From positions 1 to 64,000 of the forward strand of contig JBBRAX010000015.1 in assembly GCA_038206395.1 (NCBI GenBank): a stretch of DNA of 64,000 bases. The letters are read 5' to 3'. Origin of the DNA: JAGSPQ01 sp038206395 (GTDB lineage Bacteria > Myxococcota > Myxococcia > Myxococcales > Myxococcaceae). The translations under genes and the position numbers were made by a program. The notes beneath the pieces were generated by a model that saw only the letters and a list, made by a program, of their open reading frames with translations, ran no database searches and was not told the DNA's origin. This document shows positions 42,853 to 51,150 of this stretch, in pieces (the stretch's first letter is position 1; every line of letters begins with the position of its first letter).

Positions 42853-44778
42853 TCAGGGCTTGCGAATGACGGCGCCCAGGTTGCCGACGGCGCGCACGTC
42901 ACCGTTGCCATCCGAATAGAGCGAGTAGAGCTCGTTGGTCACCCGCGTCGGCACCCGCGTCCACGCGCTGCCGCTGCGCTGAAAGACATAGCCGTCCTGC
43001 CCGACGATCCACAGGTCGGAAGCGCTGCTGCCTCGCACGCCGAAGAGGGTCTGCGTCACCCCAGGCATCGGCACTGTGTTCCAGCCCGCATCCGGCGCCC
43101 ACTTCAGCACCGTGCCCAGCTCGCCGACGGCCCAGGCTTCGTCGCCCGTCGCTGAAGTCCAGACGCTGTAGAGATCGCGCGAGGTGTTGCTCGCGGCGGG
43201 AAGCCATTCGGTGCCGTTGAAGCGGCGAATGGTGCCCTTCGCGCCGACGACCCAGATGTTGTTCGGCGAAGTGCCTGCGAGATCGTACAGCGACTCTGCC
43301 GTTCCGGCGTCGACCCGCGTCCAGCTGCTGCCGTTGAAGTGGGTCATCACCCCGACGTAACCCGCGGCCCAGACGTCGGCCGGCCCGCTTCCCCAGACGG
43401 CATCGAGGGTCTGGGTGGTGCCGCCCGCGCGGGGAATCCACGCCGACCCATTCCAATCGAGAATGACGCCTCCGCCGCCCACCGCGAACATCGAACTGCC
43501 TGAGCTCCAGATTTCGGAAAGCAGAACGTCGGTGCCCGCGTCCACGGTCTTCCAACCCGAGCCATCGTTGCGCATCGTGAGCCCGTAGGAGCCCACCGCC
43601 CAACGTTCGGCCAGGTTGTAGCGGGTGATGCCGGAGACGAAGAAGGTGGGGCCCGTTCTGAGGTTGTCCCAGCTGGTGCCCGACCAGCGCAGAACCGCGC
43701 CGCGAACGCCGACGGCGAAAGCCGCGGACGCATCGCCTCTGACCCCGGTCAGCGAGCTCTCGTTGGTGCTCGTCGCGGTGACCCAGTTCGTCCCGTTCCA
43801 GCGCAAAATCTTGCCGGCGATACCCACCGCCCAGACTTCATTCGCCGACTTGCCCCACACGGCGTAGAGGTCGACCGTCGTTCCGCTGGGGAAGGCCAGC
43901 CAGTTCGTGCCGTCGTAGTGGCCGATGACGCCCGACTCGCCGACGGCCCAGATGTCTGAAGCCGACGTGCCCCAGACGGCGTAGAGCCTGGTGATGATGC
44001 CGCCAGCTCCGCTTTCGCTCCAGGTGCCGCCCGTCATCTTCAAACGCAAGCCCGTGTCGCCGACGGCATGCGCCAGGGTCGGGCTCACGACGTGAACGCC
44101 CCACAGCGTGAGAGAGGTTCCGCTGATGGCCTGCGACCAGTCGACCCCGTTCCAATGAAGGATGACGCCGTTGTCGCCGACGGCCCAGACGTCGCCGCTG
44201 CCCGAGCCTGAGATCGCGTTCAGGTTCATTGCGGTGGTGCTGGCCACTTTGGTCCAGCTGGTCCCATTCCAATGGATCATGGTTCCCAGGTAGCCGGCCG
44301 CCCAGATGTCGTCCGCGCTCGAGCCCCAGATGCACACCAACGCTTCGGTGACGCCGCTGCCCACCTGCGACCAGGTGGTTCCGGTTCTGCGGAACACCGT
44401 GCCGAAGTTCCCCACCGCCCAGACGTTGTTGCTGTCGACCACCCAGACCGCGTTGAAGCTCTGACCCGTCGGCAGCGGGTTTTCGAAGCGCCAGCTGCTC
44501 GAGATACCGCCGCCGCCGCCGGTTCCAACTCCGCCGCCAACTCCAACTCCGCCGCCCGTGCCGCCACCTGTTCCGACTCCACCGCCGCCGGTTCCGGTTG
44601 CGCCACCCGTACCACCCCCCGCGCCGTCACCACCGCCCGTCGCGCCACCGCCGCCCGTCGCGCCACCGCCGCCCGTGCCCACGTCGGCACAACGGCCACT
44701 CGCCTTGCACTCGGCCAGCCGGCCTTCGAAGTCGACGCACGAACAACAGAGCACCAGAAACAACGCTGTGCGTTTCAC
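42853..44778 (-). CDS. Lipoprotein with Gly-rich linker and repeated WAVG propeller blades
   Basis: 641 residues starting at GTG 44778. After the signal MKRTALFLVLCCSC and a Cys pair comes a Gly/Thr-rich linker of about 60 residues. The rest is about twelve blades, each with the pattern W-A-V-G-x-x-G-x-x-x-x-W-x-G-x-x-W (for example VWAVGNFGTVFRRTGTTW, IWAVGESGVIGHYDG, AWAVGELGTVLKWAP). Each blade ends with a Gly-x-Trp strand. Such propellers bind ligands or partners at the surface. It starts right at the TAG of the upstream gene, exactly as in the pair at 26024-30520. Confidence 0.75.
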   Translation of the reverse strand: MKRTALFLVLCCSCVDFEGRLAECKASGRCADVGTGGGGATGGGGATGGGDGAGGGTGGATGTGGGGVGTGGGTGGGVGVGGGVGTGGGGGISSSWRFENPLPTGQSFNAVWVVDSNNVWAVGNFGTVFRRTGTTWSQVGSGVTEALVCIWGSSADDIWAAGYLGTMIHWNGTSWTKVASTTAMNLNAISGSGSGDVWAVGDNGVILHWNGVDWSQAISGTSLTLWGVHVVSPTLAHAVGDTGLRLKMTGGTWSESGAGGIITRLYAVWGTSASDIWAVGESGVIGHYDGTNWLAFPSGTTVDLYAVWGKSANEVWAVGIAGKILRWNGTNWVTATSTNESSLTGVRGDASAAFAVGVRGAVLRWSGTSWDNLRTGPTFFVSGITRYNLAERWAVGSYGLTMRNDGSGWKTVDAGTDVLLSEIWSSGSSMFAVGGGGVILDWNGSAWIPRAGGTTQTLDAVWGSGPADVWAAGYVGVMTHFNGSSWTRVDAGTAESLYDLAGTSPNNIWVVGAKGTIRRFNGTEWLPAASNTSRDLYSVWTSATGDEAWAVGELGTVLKWAPDAGWNTVPMPGVTQTLFGVRGSSASDLWIVGQDGYVFQRSGSAWTRVPTRVTNELYSLYSDGNGDVRAVGNLGAVIRKP

Positions 44779-45591
44779 CTAAAACACCCCCGCAATCGAG
44801 AACGCTGCCCCGCCGGGCGTCACCACCGCGCCGACCTTTGTCTCGCTGCTGCTGCCGAACACGAAGAGTCCCACCGCCGCGACGGCGAACGCGCTGCCCG
44901 TCGCGAACAGCGCGATCGATGCGGTCTGCATCGTGCTGCCGTTCTGCGCGATCGCCTGCGCCTCGCCCAGACCCACCGTGCCCTGGCCTTTCGGGTCGAG
45001 CTTCGCGTACTCGCCGCGCGAGACGACCAGCAGCGCGGCCCCGGCCCCGACCGCGGCGACAGCGACGGCCACGGGGATGATGCCGAGCTTCTTCGAGACT
45101 CCACCAGAAGGCTTCGGTGCCACCACCGGGCGGCCCAGCGCACGGTTCGTGTCGTCGGCCAACGTCGCCGCCGCGCTCACCAGCCCATCGATGACGCCTT
45201 CTTCGTCTGCTGCCTTGAAGCTCGCGATCGCCAGCGGCTTGCCGTCTTTCGCGTCGATGATTCGCAGGTTCACCTGGTACCGATTCCCAATCTTCGCGAC
45301 GTCGCCCAGCACGACGCCGTCGACGCCCAGCGCATTGGCGAGCTCGACGAGGCACTGGGTGCTGCCGTCGCCGCAGCCGAGCAGCGCTTTCTGTCTTTCC
45401 AGGCCGAGCAGGGTGCTGATTTCGCGCTCGGTGACGGCGCGAACGCCGCGGGCGAACAGCGCTCCGGCGAGCTGTTCGGTGTAGAGGCCCGAACGTTCGG
45501 CCGGCAAATCGACGACCCGCAGCGCGGGCATCGCGAGCTTCACCGGCGCAGTCGGAGCGACCGCCAGAACTGCCACCAGAAACGACACCAT
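44779..45591 (-). CDS. Envelope protein with two C-terminal membrane helices (paralogue of the PEGA protein)
   Basis: 270 residues. The N-terminal domain (about 20-150) parallels that of the PEGA protein: REISTLLGLERQKALLGCG against the other protein's QVREQLSMDRQKQLMGCA, and LGVDGVVLGDVAKIG against FDYLVTGSVTKFE. The PEGA repeat itself is missing. Two membrane helices (about 168-188 and 222-243) and a final strand ending VF complete it. It is followed by its own large lipoprotein gene, giving the same two-gene order as at 26-30.5 kb. Confidence 0.75.
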   Translation of the reverse strand: MVSFLVAVLAVAPTAPVKLAMPALRVVDLPAERSGLYTEQLAGALFARGVRAVTEREISTLLGLERQKALLGCGDGSTQCLVELANALGVDGVVLGDVAKIGNRYQVNLRIIDAKDGKPLAIASFKAADEEGVIDGLVSAAATLADDTNRALGRPVVAPKPSGGVSKKLGIIPVAVAVAAVGAGAALLVVSRGEYAKLDPKGQGTVGLGEAQAIAQNGSTMQTASIALFATGSAFAVAAVGLFVFGSSSETKVGAVVTPGGAAFSIAGVF

Positions 45592-45607
45592 GGGCGAAGG
45601 CTCCGGG

Positions 45608-46282
45608 CTACAGGTTGAGGAAGATGCGTTCGCGGGGCATCCCGCGCTTCACCAACTCGGCGGTCACCGCCTGCACCATCGGGTTGCTGCCGACGACGAA
45701 GGCCGCGGCCTGCGGCCACCGCACGCCCTGGAAGTGGTCCTGCACGAAGCCCTTCAGCCCCGTCCACTCCGAGACGTCTTCGCTGACGGTGCGGATGATT
45801 TTGATGTTCGCCTCTTCCCATTCCTGGAACTCGCGGGCGAAGGCGAAGTCGCGGGCATGGCGGCCACCGAAATAGAAGGTGACGTCACCGAAGGCGATGC
45901 GGTTCTTCGCCACCGTCTGAATCACCGCGCGCATCGGCGCCGCGCCGGTGCCGGTGGCGACCAGCAGCAGGTCGTTGCCCAGCACCGCGTCCATCGGGAA
46001 GCCGGGGCCGAGGGCGAGCGACACATGCACGGGGTCGCCGAGCTTCAGCTTCCCCAGCGCATCGGCCAGCGGGAACCCGCGGCGCACGAGAAACTCGAAC
46101 CGGTTGCCGCGCCCGGGGCCGGAAGCGATGGCGTAGGGCTTGGCGACGTGGCCTTCGATCGCGAGCTCCTGGTACTGGCCGGGCAGGGTGAAAGAGCTGG
46201 CGACCTCGGGTGGCATCTCGAGCGTGAGGTGAATCAGCCCTTCGCCAGCGTCTGACAGGTCAGCGACGCGCGCTGCATTCAT
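45608..46282 (-). CDS. Ferredoxin-NADP-reductase-like flavoprotein
   Basis: 224 residues from ATG 46282. The FAD-binding strand KPYAIASGPGRGNRFEFLVRR replaces the usual RxYS/T motif; the nucleotide-binding domain has LLLVATGTGAAPMRAVI, YFGGRHARDFAFA and the C-terminal AAFVVGSNPMVQAV. There is no iron-sulfur or globin domain, so it is a stand-alone reductase that would pass electrons from NAD(P)H to an unknown partner. The upstream gene is divergent. A lipid hydroxylase (49574) and Fe-S biogenesis genes lie in this window, but no partner can be assigned. Confidence 0.8.
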   Translation of the reverse strand: MNAARVADLSDAGEGLIHLTLEMPPEVASSFTLPGQYQELAIEGHVAKPYAIASGPGRGNRFEFLVRRGFPLADALGKLKLGDPVHVSLALGPGFPMDAVLGNDLLLVATGTGAAPMRAVIQTVAKNRIAFGDVTFYFGGRHARDFAFAREFQEWEEANIKIIRTVSEDVSEWTGLKGFVQDHFQGVRWPQAAAFVVGSNPMVQAVTAELVKRGMPRERIFLNL

Positions 46283-46318
46283 GGCGAGGTCGTACCACTG
46301 CGGATACGCTCTGAACCA

Positions 46319-47101
46319 GTGCGCAACCTCCGGGCGTTTCTTTGGATTGGAGTCGTCTTCGCCGCCATCTTGGTGGTGCTCACGCCCATCATCTACCTCT
46401 ACACGAGCACCAAGCTCCCCCAGCTCGAGAGCGAGTTCGACCTCGAACGGCTGCTGCGACAGTCGATCGAGAGCGAGCGCCGCAGCGCCCTGATGGGCCA
46501 GTTCGACAAGTCGAAGCAGCCCATCGACTTCAAGCGCCCCGACTTCGCGCGCCTGCCGAAGAACCTGGTCGCCGCCTACATCACCGAGCGCGGCTGCCCG
46601 ACGTACTTCCAGAGCCCGCGCGAAGACGGCTACCCGTGGACGAAGCGCCAGTTCCTCGGGCTCATCAACATCGAGCCCCCGGGCGACGGCTGGTGCGAGC
46701 AGCTGTTCGGCGGGAACCTGAGCTACCGCATCGGAGCGAAGGGCTCGCTCGAGATGGCGGTCGCGACGCACAAGATTCACCGGTTTCTGAAGAAGGACAC
46801 GTTGATTGCCTACGACCTGCACTCGATTCGCCTCGCGCCCGGCATCATCGGCGTCGAAGACGGCGCACGGGCGCTCTTCAAGAAGCCACTGGCCGACATG
46901 AACCTCGCCGAGATTGCGGAGTACGCGCTGGCGCTGCCACCCAACGGTTACTGGGACCAGATGCGCAACTGCCAGAACCCGACGCTGATTCGCCAGGCCC
47001 GCGACCAGGTCATTCTGCGGCTGCAGATGGTGTCCCTGATTCCCGAGAGCGAGGGCATCGCCGCGAGAAATCAGCCCGTCGCCTGCCTGCGAACCGAGTA
47101 G
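46319..47101 (+). CDS. Single-pass membrane protein with a divergent GT51 (transglycosylase)-like domain
   Basis: 260 residues. A membrane helix is near the N-terminus (about 7-29). The C-terminal part GVEDGARALFKKPLADMNLAEIAEYALALPP corresponds to the conserved Gly-x-x-x-Ala-Ala-x-x-x-Phe-Gly-Lys, Leu-x-x-x-Glu-Ala-x-x-Leu-Ala stretch of peptidoglycan glycosyltransferases. The preceding VAAYITERGCPTYFQ sits where the catalytic Glu-Asp-x-x-Phe motif should be but lacks the EDxxF and the QxxK motif. It is probably an inactive or altered relative of MtgA/PBP glycosyltransferase. The assignment is from pattern memory and moderately uncertain. Confidence 0.55.
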   Translation: MRNLRAFLWIGVVFAAILVVLTPIIYLYTSTKLPQLESEFDLERLLRQSIESERRSALMGQFDKSKQPIDFKRPDFARLPKNLVAAYITERGCPTYFQSPREDGYPWTKRQFLGLINIEPPGDGWCEQLFGGNLSYRIGAKGSLEMAVATHKIHRFLKKDTLIAYDLHSIRLAPGIIGVEDGARALFKKPLADMNLAEIAEYALALPPNGYWDQMRNCQNPTLIRQARDQVILRLQMVSLIPESEGIAARNQPVACLRTE

Positions 47102-47106
47102 CCCGC

Positions 47107-48873
47107 CTACTTCTTGATCGGCGGCCGGTTGGTCGGCGGCGCTCCAGCAGGGCGCGCGGTCGGAGGACGCCCAACGGTCGAGCCCTGAGACCGGGCAACA
47201 GGCCGGGGCGGGTACGTCGCGCGGGCGTTCGTCTCTTCACTGCCATCGTCGCCGAGCAGCGACTCGGAAATCTCGACCTTCGCTTCTTCGGGTTGGTGCG
47301 CGGGCCGCTGGCCGGTGTCATCGCCATCGCCGGCAGGAGGCCTTCGCGCGAGCATCGGGTTCCGCGTCGGCGGCGGCGTCTTGTCGTCCTGGCTCACCGG
47401 AGGCCGCGCCGCTGCGGGCGCCGCCGAGTTCGACGGGGGCCGCGTCGCCCGTGGAGGCAGGTTCGACGCCTGCGGCACCGGGCCCGCGGACAAAGGCTTC
47501 GGCTTCGCTGCTGCCAGCGCAGGCGCGGGAGCCGACACCGCATCGCCCTGCTGCGCGAGCTGATGAACGTTGAAGAAGCCTGGAATCGGAATCTTCTGGC
47601 CCGCTTTGCGCCCCTTCGCTTCGTCGCGCAGCCGTTCTTCGAAGTCGCGCCAGTCGGAAGCGAAGTTGTCTGGATCCGGCTGGTGCTTCTCGCGGTGCTT
47701 CAGCGACTTCACCCACTGAATGTGCACGGATTCGCCGACGCCGTGCAGCAGCGGCGGCGGCGGAATTCCGTAGAACGCCGGGTCGAAGAACTCTTCGGTC
47801 AAGTCGGTGAAGCCGTACGCGCGCGCCTTCGCGAGGAACGTCGGCAGAATTCCCGTCGGCGCGTGGTAGCCGAGAATGTTGCCGTCTTCGTCCTTCGACA
47901 CTGGCACGAAGAGGAAGAGGTCCTGGGTGCGGTAGTCGCCCTTCTCGTTCAGAGGCAGCACTTCCGACACGGCGATCGTCTTTCGCGAGCCGTCCTGCAG
48001 ACGTTCGCAGCAGACGATGAAGTTGATCGCTGACGCCACCTGCGCGCGGATGGCGACCATCGGCAGCTCGACGCCGCTCATCAGACACAGCGACTCGAGG
48101 CGCCGCAGGGTGTCCGTCGGGGTGTTCGCGTGCACCGTCGCCATCGAGCCGCCGTGGCCCGTGTTCATCGCCTGCATCAAGTCGAACGCTTCACCGCCGC
48201 GAACTTCGCCGACCACGATCCGGTCGGGGCGCAGACGCAGGGCCGACTGGAGCAACATGCCCATGTTCACTTCGCCCTTGCCGAACTTGTCGGCCGGGCG
48301 CGACTCGAAGGGCACCAGGTGTTCCTGGTTCAGCTGCAGCTCGGCCGAGTCTTCGATGGTGAGAATGCGTTCTTCCTTCGGAATCAGGTTCGAGAGCACG
48401 TTGAGCAGCGTCGTCTTGCCCGAGCCAGTACCGCCTGACACCACCATGTTCAGCTTCACGAGCACTGCGGCTTCAATCGTTCGCACCATCGCGGGCACGA
48501 TCGAGCCGAAAGAGACGAGGCGGTCGACCGTCAGCTTGTCCTTGAAGAACTTGCGGATCGAGATGGTGGTGCCCTTGCGCGCGATGGGCGGCAGCACCAC
48601 GTGAATGCGGCTGCCGTCAGGAAGGCGCGCGTCGAGGCGGGGCCTTTCGTCGGTGAGCGGGCGGCCGACGAACTGGGCCATGTTGCGGGCTGCTCCGAGC
48701 AGGCCTTCTTCAGAGAAGACTGCGTCGGACTTGCTGACCTTGCCCTTCCGTTCGATCCAGATGTCGGTCGGGCCGTTGATCATGATCTCGGTGACGCTCT
48801 CGTCATCGAGGTAGTGCAGCACCGGTTTGAGAAACGCACGGAGCGACTCCGTGTACATGCTCTGCTGGGCCAT
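47107..48873 (-). CDS. cpaF: CpaF/TadA-type secretion ATPase with Pro-rich tail
   Basis: 588 residues. The hexameric secretion ATPase core spans about 1-400: N-terminal EIMINGPTDIWIERKGK, Walker A GGTGSGKTT (147-155), ILTIEDSAEL, the His/Asp boxes (QSALRLRPDRIVVGEVRG, ATVHANTPTDTLRRLE). The last 160 residues are Pro/Ala-rich and low complexity, not part of CpaF. It would power assembly of a Tad/Flp pilus or related system; no other tad gene is here, so this may be an orphan copy as is common in Myxococcota. It is divergent from the TPR gene at 48900. Confidence 0.9.
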   Translation of the reverse strand: MAQQSMYTESLRAFLKPVLHYLDDESVTEIMINGPTDIWIERKGKVSKSDAVFSEEGLLGAARNMAQFVGRPLTDERPRLDARLPDGSRIHVVLPPIARKGTTISIRKFFKDKLTVDRLVSFGSIVPAMVRTIEAAVLVKLNMVVSGGTGSGKTTLLNVLSNLIPKEERILTIEDSAELQLNQEHLVPFESRPADKFGKGEVNMGMLLQSALRLRPDRIVVGEVRGGEAFDLMQAMNTGHGGSMATVHANTPTDTLRRLESLCLMSGVELPMVAIRAQVASAINFIVCCERLQDGSRKTIAVSEVLPLNEKGDYRTQDLFLFVPVSKDEDGNILGYHAPTGILPTFLAKARAYGFTDLTEEFFDPAFYGIPPPPLLHGVGESVHIQWVKSLKHREKHQPDPDNFASDWRDFEERLRDEAKGRKAGQKIPIPGFFNVHQLAQQGDAVSAPAPALAAAKPKPLSAGPVPQASNLPPRATRPPSNSAAPAAARPPVSQDDKTPPPTRNPMLARRPPAGDGDDTGQRPAHQPEEAKVEISESLLGDDGSEETNARATYPPRPVARSQGSTVGRPPTARPAGAPPTNRPPIKK

Positions 48874-48899
48874 TGACCTCCGATGCTAGCCTATGGCCA

Positions 48900-49541
48900 A
48901 TGACAGCGAAGAAGCCGAAGGCCTCGACGAAGAAGAAAATCCAGGTGCATCGCTTCGAGAAGGTCGAGCCAAAGGCGGTGTCGAAGACGAGCAACGACCG
49001 CGTGCTCCCGTTCGAAATCGACCCGAAGAAGGTCGAGGAGTCGTTGGGGAAGCTCAAAGACCAGGTCGTCATCTGGGCCAAGCGTGGCCGCTACACCAAG
49101 GTTCGCTTCAAGTTCCGCGGCAAGCAGCTGCTGCCTGACTTGCCGCTGGCCGCGGTCGCCGCCGTCGAAGGGGCCACCTTTTACTGGGCCGGCCTGCTGC
49201 GCATGCTCGTCTTCAACCTCGCCGGCCGCACCGTGCTCGAGGTCGAGCTCGTCAACGACTCGGAAAAGAAGATTCAGGTCGGCAAAGAGGCGCTGCTGTC
49301 GGGCGAGCTCGATCGCGCGCTGGACCTCTTCAAGGAGGCGCTCGACATGGACGCCGAGAACGCGAATGTGCACCTCAACCTGGGCGTGGGCCGGAAGCTG
49401 AAGGGCGAGCTGCTGGCGTCGCGCGCGTCGCTCGAGAAGGCCAGGTTATTGGATCCAGACGGCCCGATTGGGGTCGAGGCGACCCGCCTGTTGACGGGGA
49501 TGCCGAAACCCCCCACCCCCGGCGAACCGAAGCCCTCTTGA
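48900..49541 (+). CDS. Cytoplasmic TPR-containing protein
   Basis: 213 residues from ATG 48900; a TTG nine codons earlier overlaps the cpaF promoter and is unlikely. The first 30 residues are Lys-rich. A middle beta/alpha domain (QVVIWAKRGRYTKVRFKFRGKQLLPDLPL) is followed by a DUF4388-like or beta region (MLVFNLAGRTVLEVELVN) and two TPR repeats (GKEALLSGELDRALDLFKEAL, NVHLNLGVGRKLKGELLASRASLEKA). No enzyme motif. The gene may work with the divergent CpaF ATPase, but only adjacency suggests so. Confidence 0.65.
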   Translation: MTAKKPKASTKKKIQVHRFEKVEPKAVSKTSNDRVLPFEIDPKKVEESLGKLKDQVVIWAKRGRYTKVRFKFRGKQLLPDLPLAAVAAVEGATFYWAGLLRMLVFNLAGRTVLEVELVNDSEKKIQVGKEALLSGELDRALDLFKEALDMDAENANVHLNLGVGRKLKGELLASRASLEKARLLDPDGPIGVEATRLLTGMPKPPTPGEPKPS

Positions 49542-49573
49542 ACTGGGGGCACCCCCTCGGTAAGACAGCTCGC

Positions 49574-50209
49574 ATGAAGGACTACCTGAGGCACGAGCGC
49601 GGTCGGATGTTCGAGAGCAATTTCTTCGAGTTTTTCTCGAAGGTTCACCCGGCCACCCCGTTCGTTCTCTACATCCCCGTCGCGGTCGCGCTCATCGCCT
49701 GGGGCCTCTACACCGGCGTCACCACCCTGCTGATGACGGCGATGTTCTTCCCGCTCGGCTGGGTCGGCTGGCAGCTGATGGAGTACTTCCTTCACAAGAG
49801 CTTCTTCCACTGGGAAGGCAACTCGCCCTTCACCCGCCGGCTGCACGACATCGTGCACGGCTACCACCACAAGTACCCGGACGATGACACCCGCCTGGTG
49901 ATGCCGATTGGCGCCAGCCTGCCTTTGGCCGTTCTGATTGGTGGTGGCCTCTACCTGCTCGGCCGGCCTGACGCGACGCTGCCCTTCTTCGAAGGGCTGC
50001 TGTGTGGCTACCTCTGGTACGACTTCACGCATTGGTCGACCCACAACCGGAAGCCGATGACGGCGTGGGGCCGGGCGCAGCGCAGCCACCACATGGCGCA
50101 CCACTTCGCCGACTCGACCAAGAATTTCGGCATCAGCTACAAGTGGATTGACGTTGCGATGGGCTCGACGAAGACCCGCGACCCCGCCTCGAAAGACCAG
50201 CAGCAGTAG
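49574..50209 (+). CDS. Fatty acid 2-hydroxylase-like di-iron membrane protein
   Basis: 211 residues with two hydrophobic hairpins. All histidine boxes of the fatty acid hydroxylase superfamily are present: YFLHKSFFHW, HGYHHKYPDD, FTHWSTHN and HHMAHHF. The arrangement HKxxFH...HxxHH...HxxTH...HxxHH matches FA2H/Scs7, which hydroxylate the acyl chain of sphingolipids at C2. The usual cytochrome b5 domain is absent, so an external electron donor is needed. Along with the S1P-lyase-like enzyme it suggests sphingolipid or hydroxy-fatty-acid metabolism, which myxobacteria are known to have. Confidence 0.85.
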   Translation: MKDYLRHERGRMFESNFFEFFSKVHPATPFVLYIPVAVALIAWGLYTGVTTLLMTAMFFPLGWVGWQLMEYFLHKSFFHWEGNSPFTRRLHDIVHGYHHKYPDDDTRLVMPIGASLPLAVLIGGGLYLLGRPDATLPFFEGLLCGYLWYDFTHWSTHNRKPMTAWGRAQRSHHMAHHFADSTKNFGISYKWIDVAMGSTKTRDPASKDQQQ

Positions 50210-50278
50210 GCGCCTCAGTCGCTGACCGAACGTCGAGGCTCGTGCGTTCTGCCCGCGGCGGGCTTAAGTGCCTCGCCC

Positions 50279-51121
50279 ATGGCCGACGTCCCACCTGAGT
50301 TGATCAACCGCCTCGTCGCGGCGCGCCGCGCCTACCGCTTCCCTTCACAGGTGCGCTCGCTCGCCCACGAATTCTCAGGCAAGGCGCTCGCGACGCTCTT
50401 CCCCCACTTCGCTCCCGAGGTCGTCCGCGGAGAAGGCGGAGTGCGCGGCGAACTGCTCCAGGTCGAGGGCGCGCTGGAAGAGTTGATCGGCGCGCTCACC
50501 CCCACCCACGCCGTTCCGCCGGGGATCGCCACCCGCTTCCTCGGCGAGCTGTCGGCGATCCACGAGCAGCTCACCCGCGACGCCGAGGCGATCTGCCAGG
50601 GCGACCCGGCCGCCCGGAGCGTCGACGAGGTGATCCTCACCTACCCGGGCTTCCTCGCCCTCGCGACCTACCGGATGGCCCACGCGCTCCACCAGCAGGG
50701 GCTGCCGCTGGTGCCTCGCATCCTCACCGAGTTCGCCCACGAGAAGACCGGGATCGACATCCACCCCGGGGCGAAGATCGGCCGCAGCTTCTGCATCGAC
50801 CACGGCACCGGGGTGGTGATCGGAGAGACCTGCGTCATCGGCAACGGGGTGAAGCTCTACCAGGGCGTGACGCTCGGCGCGGCCACCGTGCAGAAGGAGC
50901 TGGCCGACGTGAAGCGCCACCCCACCATCGAAGACGCGGTGGTGATCTACGCTGGCGCCACCATCCTTGGCGGGGACACGGTGGTGGGCCACGACAGTGT
51001 GGTTGCGGGCAACGCCTGGCTCACCCACAGCGTACCGCCGTTCTCGGTGGTCAACCGGGCGGGCGAGGTGAAGCCCCGCGCGAACCGCAGCGACGCCGCA
51101 GACCTCGAGTTCATGATCTAA
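50279..51121 (+). CDS. cysE: Serine O-acetyltransferase
   Basis: 280 residues. The N-terminal helical domain (1-170) resembles the longer plant/bacterial type. The left-handed beta-helix follows: GIDIHPGAKIGRSFCIDHGTG, VVIGETCVIGNGVKLYQGVTLG and DAVVIYAGATILGGDTVVG, with the catalytic His of DHGTG. It acetylates serine to O-acetylserine, the substrate of CysK, and in many organisms binds CysK. The gene is 30 bases upstream of cysK. All isoleucine codons I checked here and in cysK are ATC, unlike the mixed ATC/ATT of neighbours, a hint of different ancestry. Confidence 0.93.
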   Translation: MADVPPELINRLVAARRAYRFPSQVRSLAHEFSGKALATLFPHFAPEVVRGEGGVRGELLQVEGALEELIGALTPTHAVPPGIATRFLGELSAIHEQLTRDAEAICQGDPAARSVDEVILTYPGFLALATYRMAHALHQQGLPLVPRILTEFAHEKTGIDIHPGAKIGRSFCIDHGTGVVIGETCVIGNGVKLYQGVTLGAATVQKELADVKRHPTIEDAVVIYAGATILGGDTVVGHDSVVAGNAWLTHSVPPFSVVNRAGEVKPRANRSDAADLEFMI

Positions 51122-51150
51122 ATCAAGCCTCACCGCCCCCGGAGAAGCCC

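Noticed and set aside
44490..44700. Gly/Thr-encoding repeat region as a non-coding repeat or recombination hot spot
   Set aside because: It is the in-frame linker of the propeller lipoprotein.
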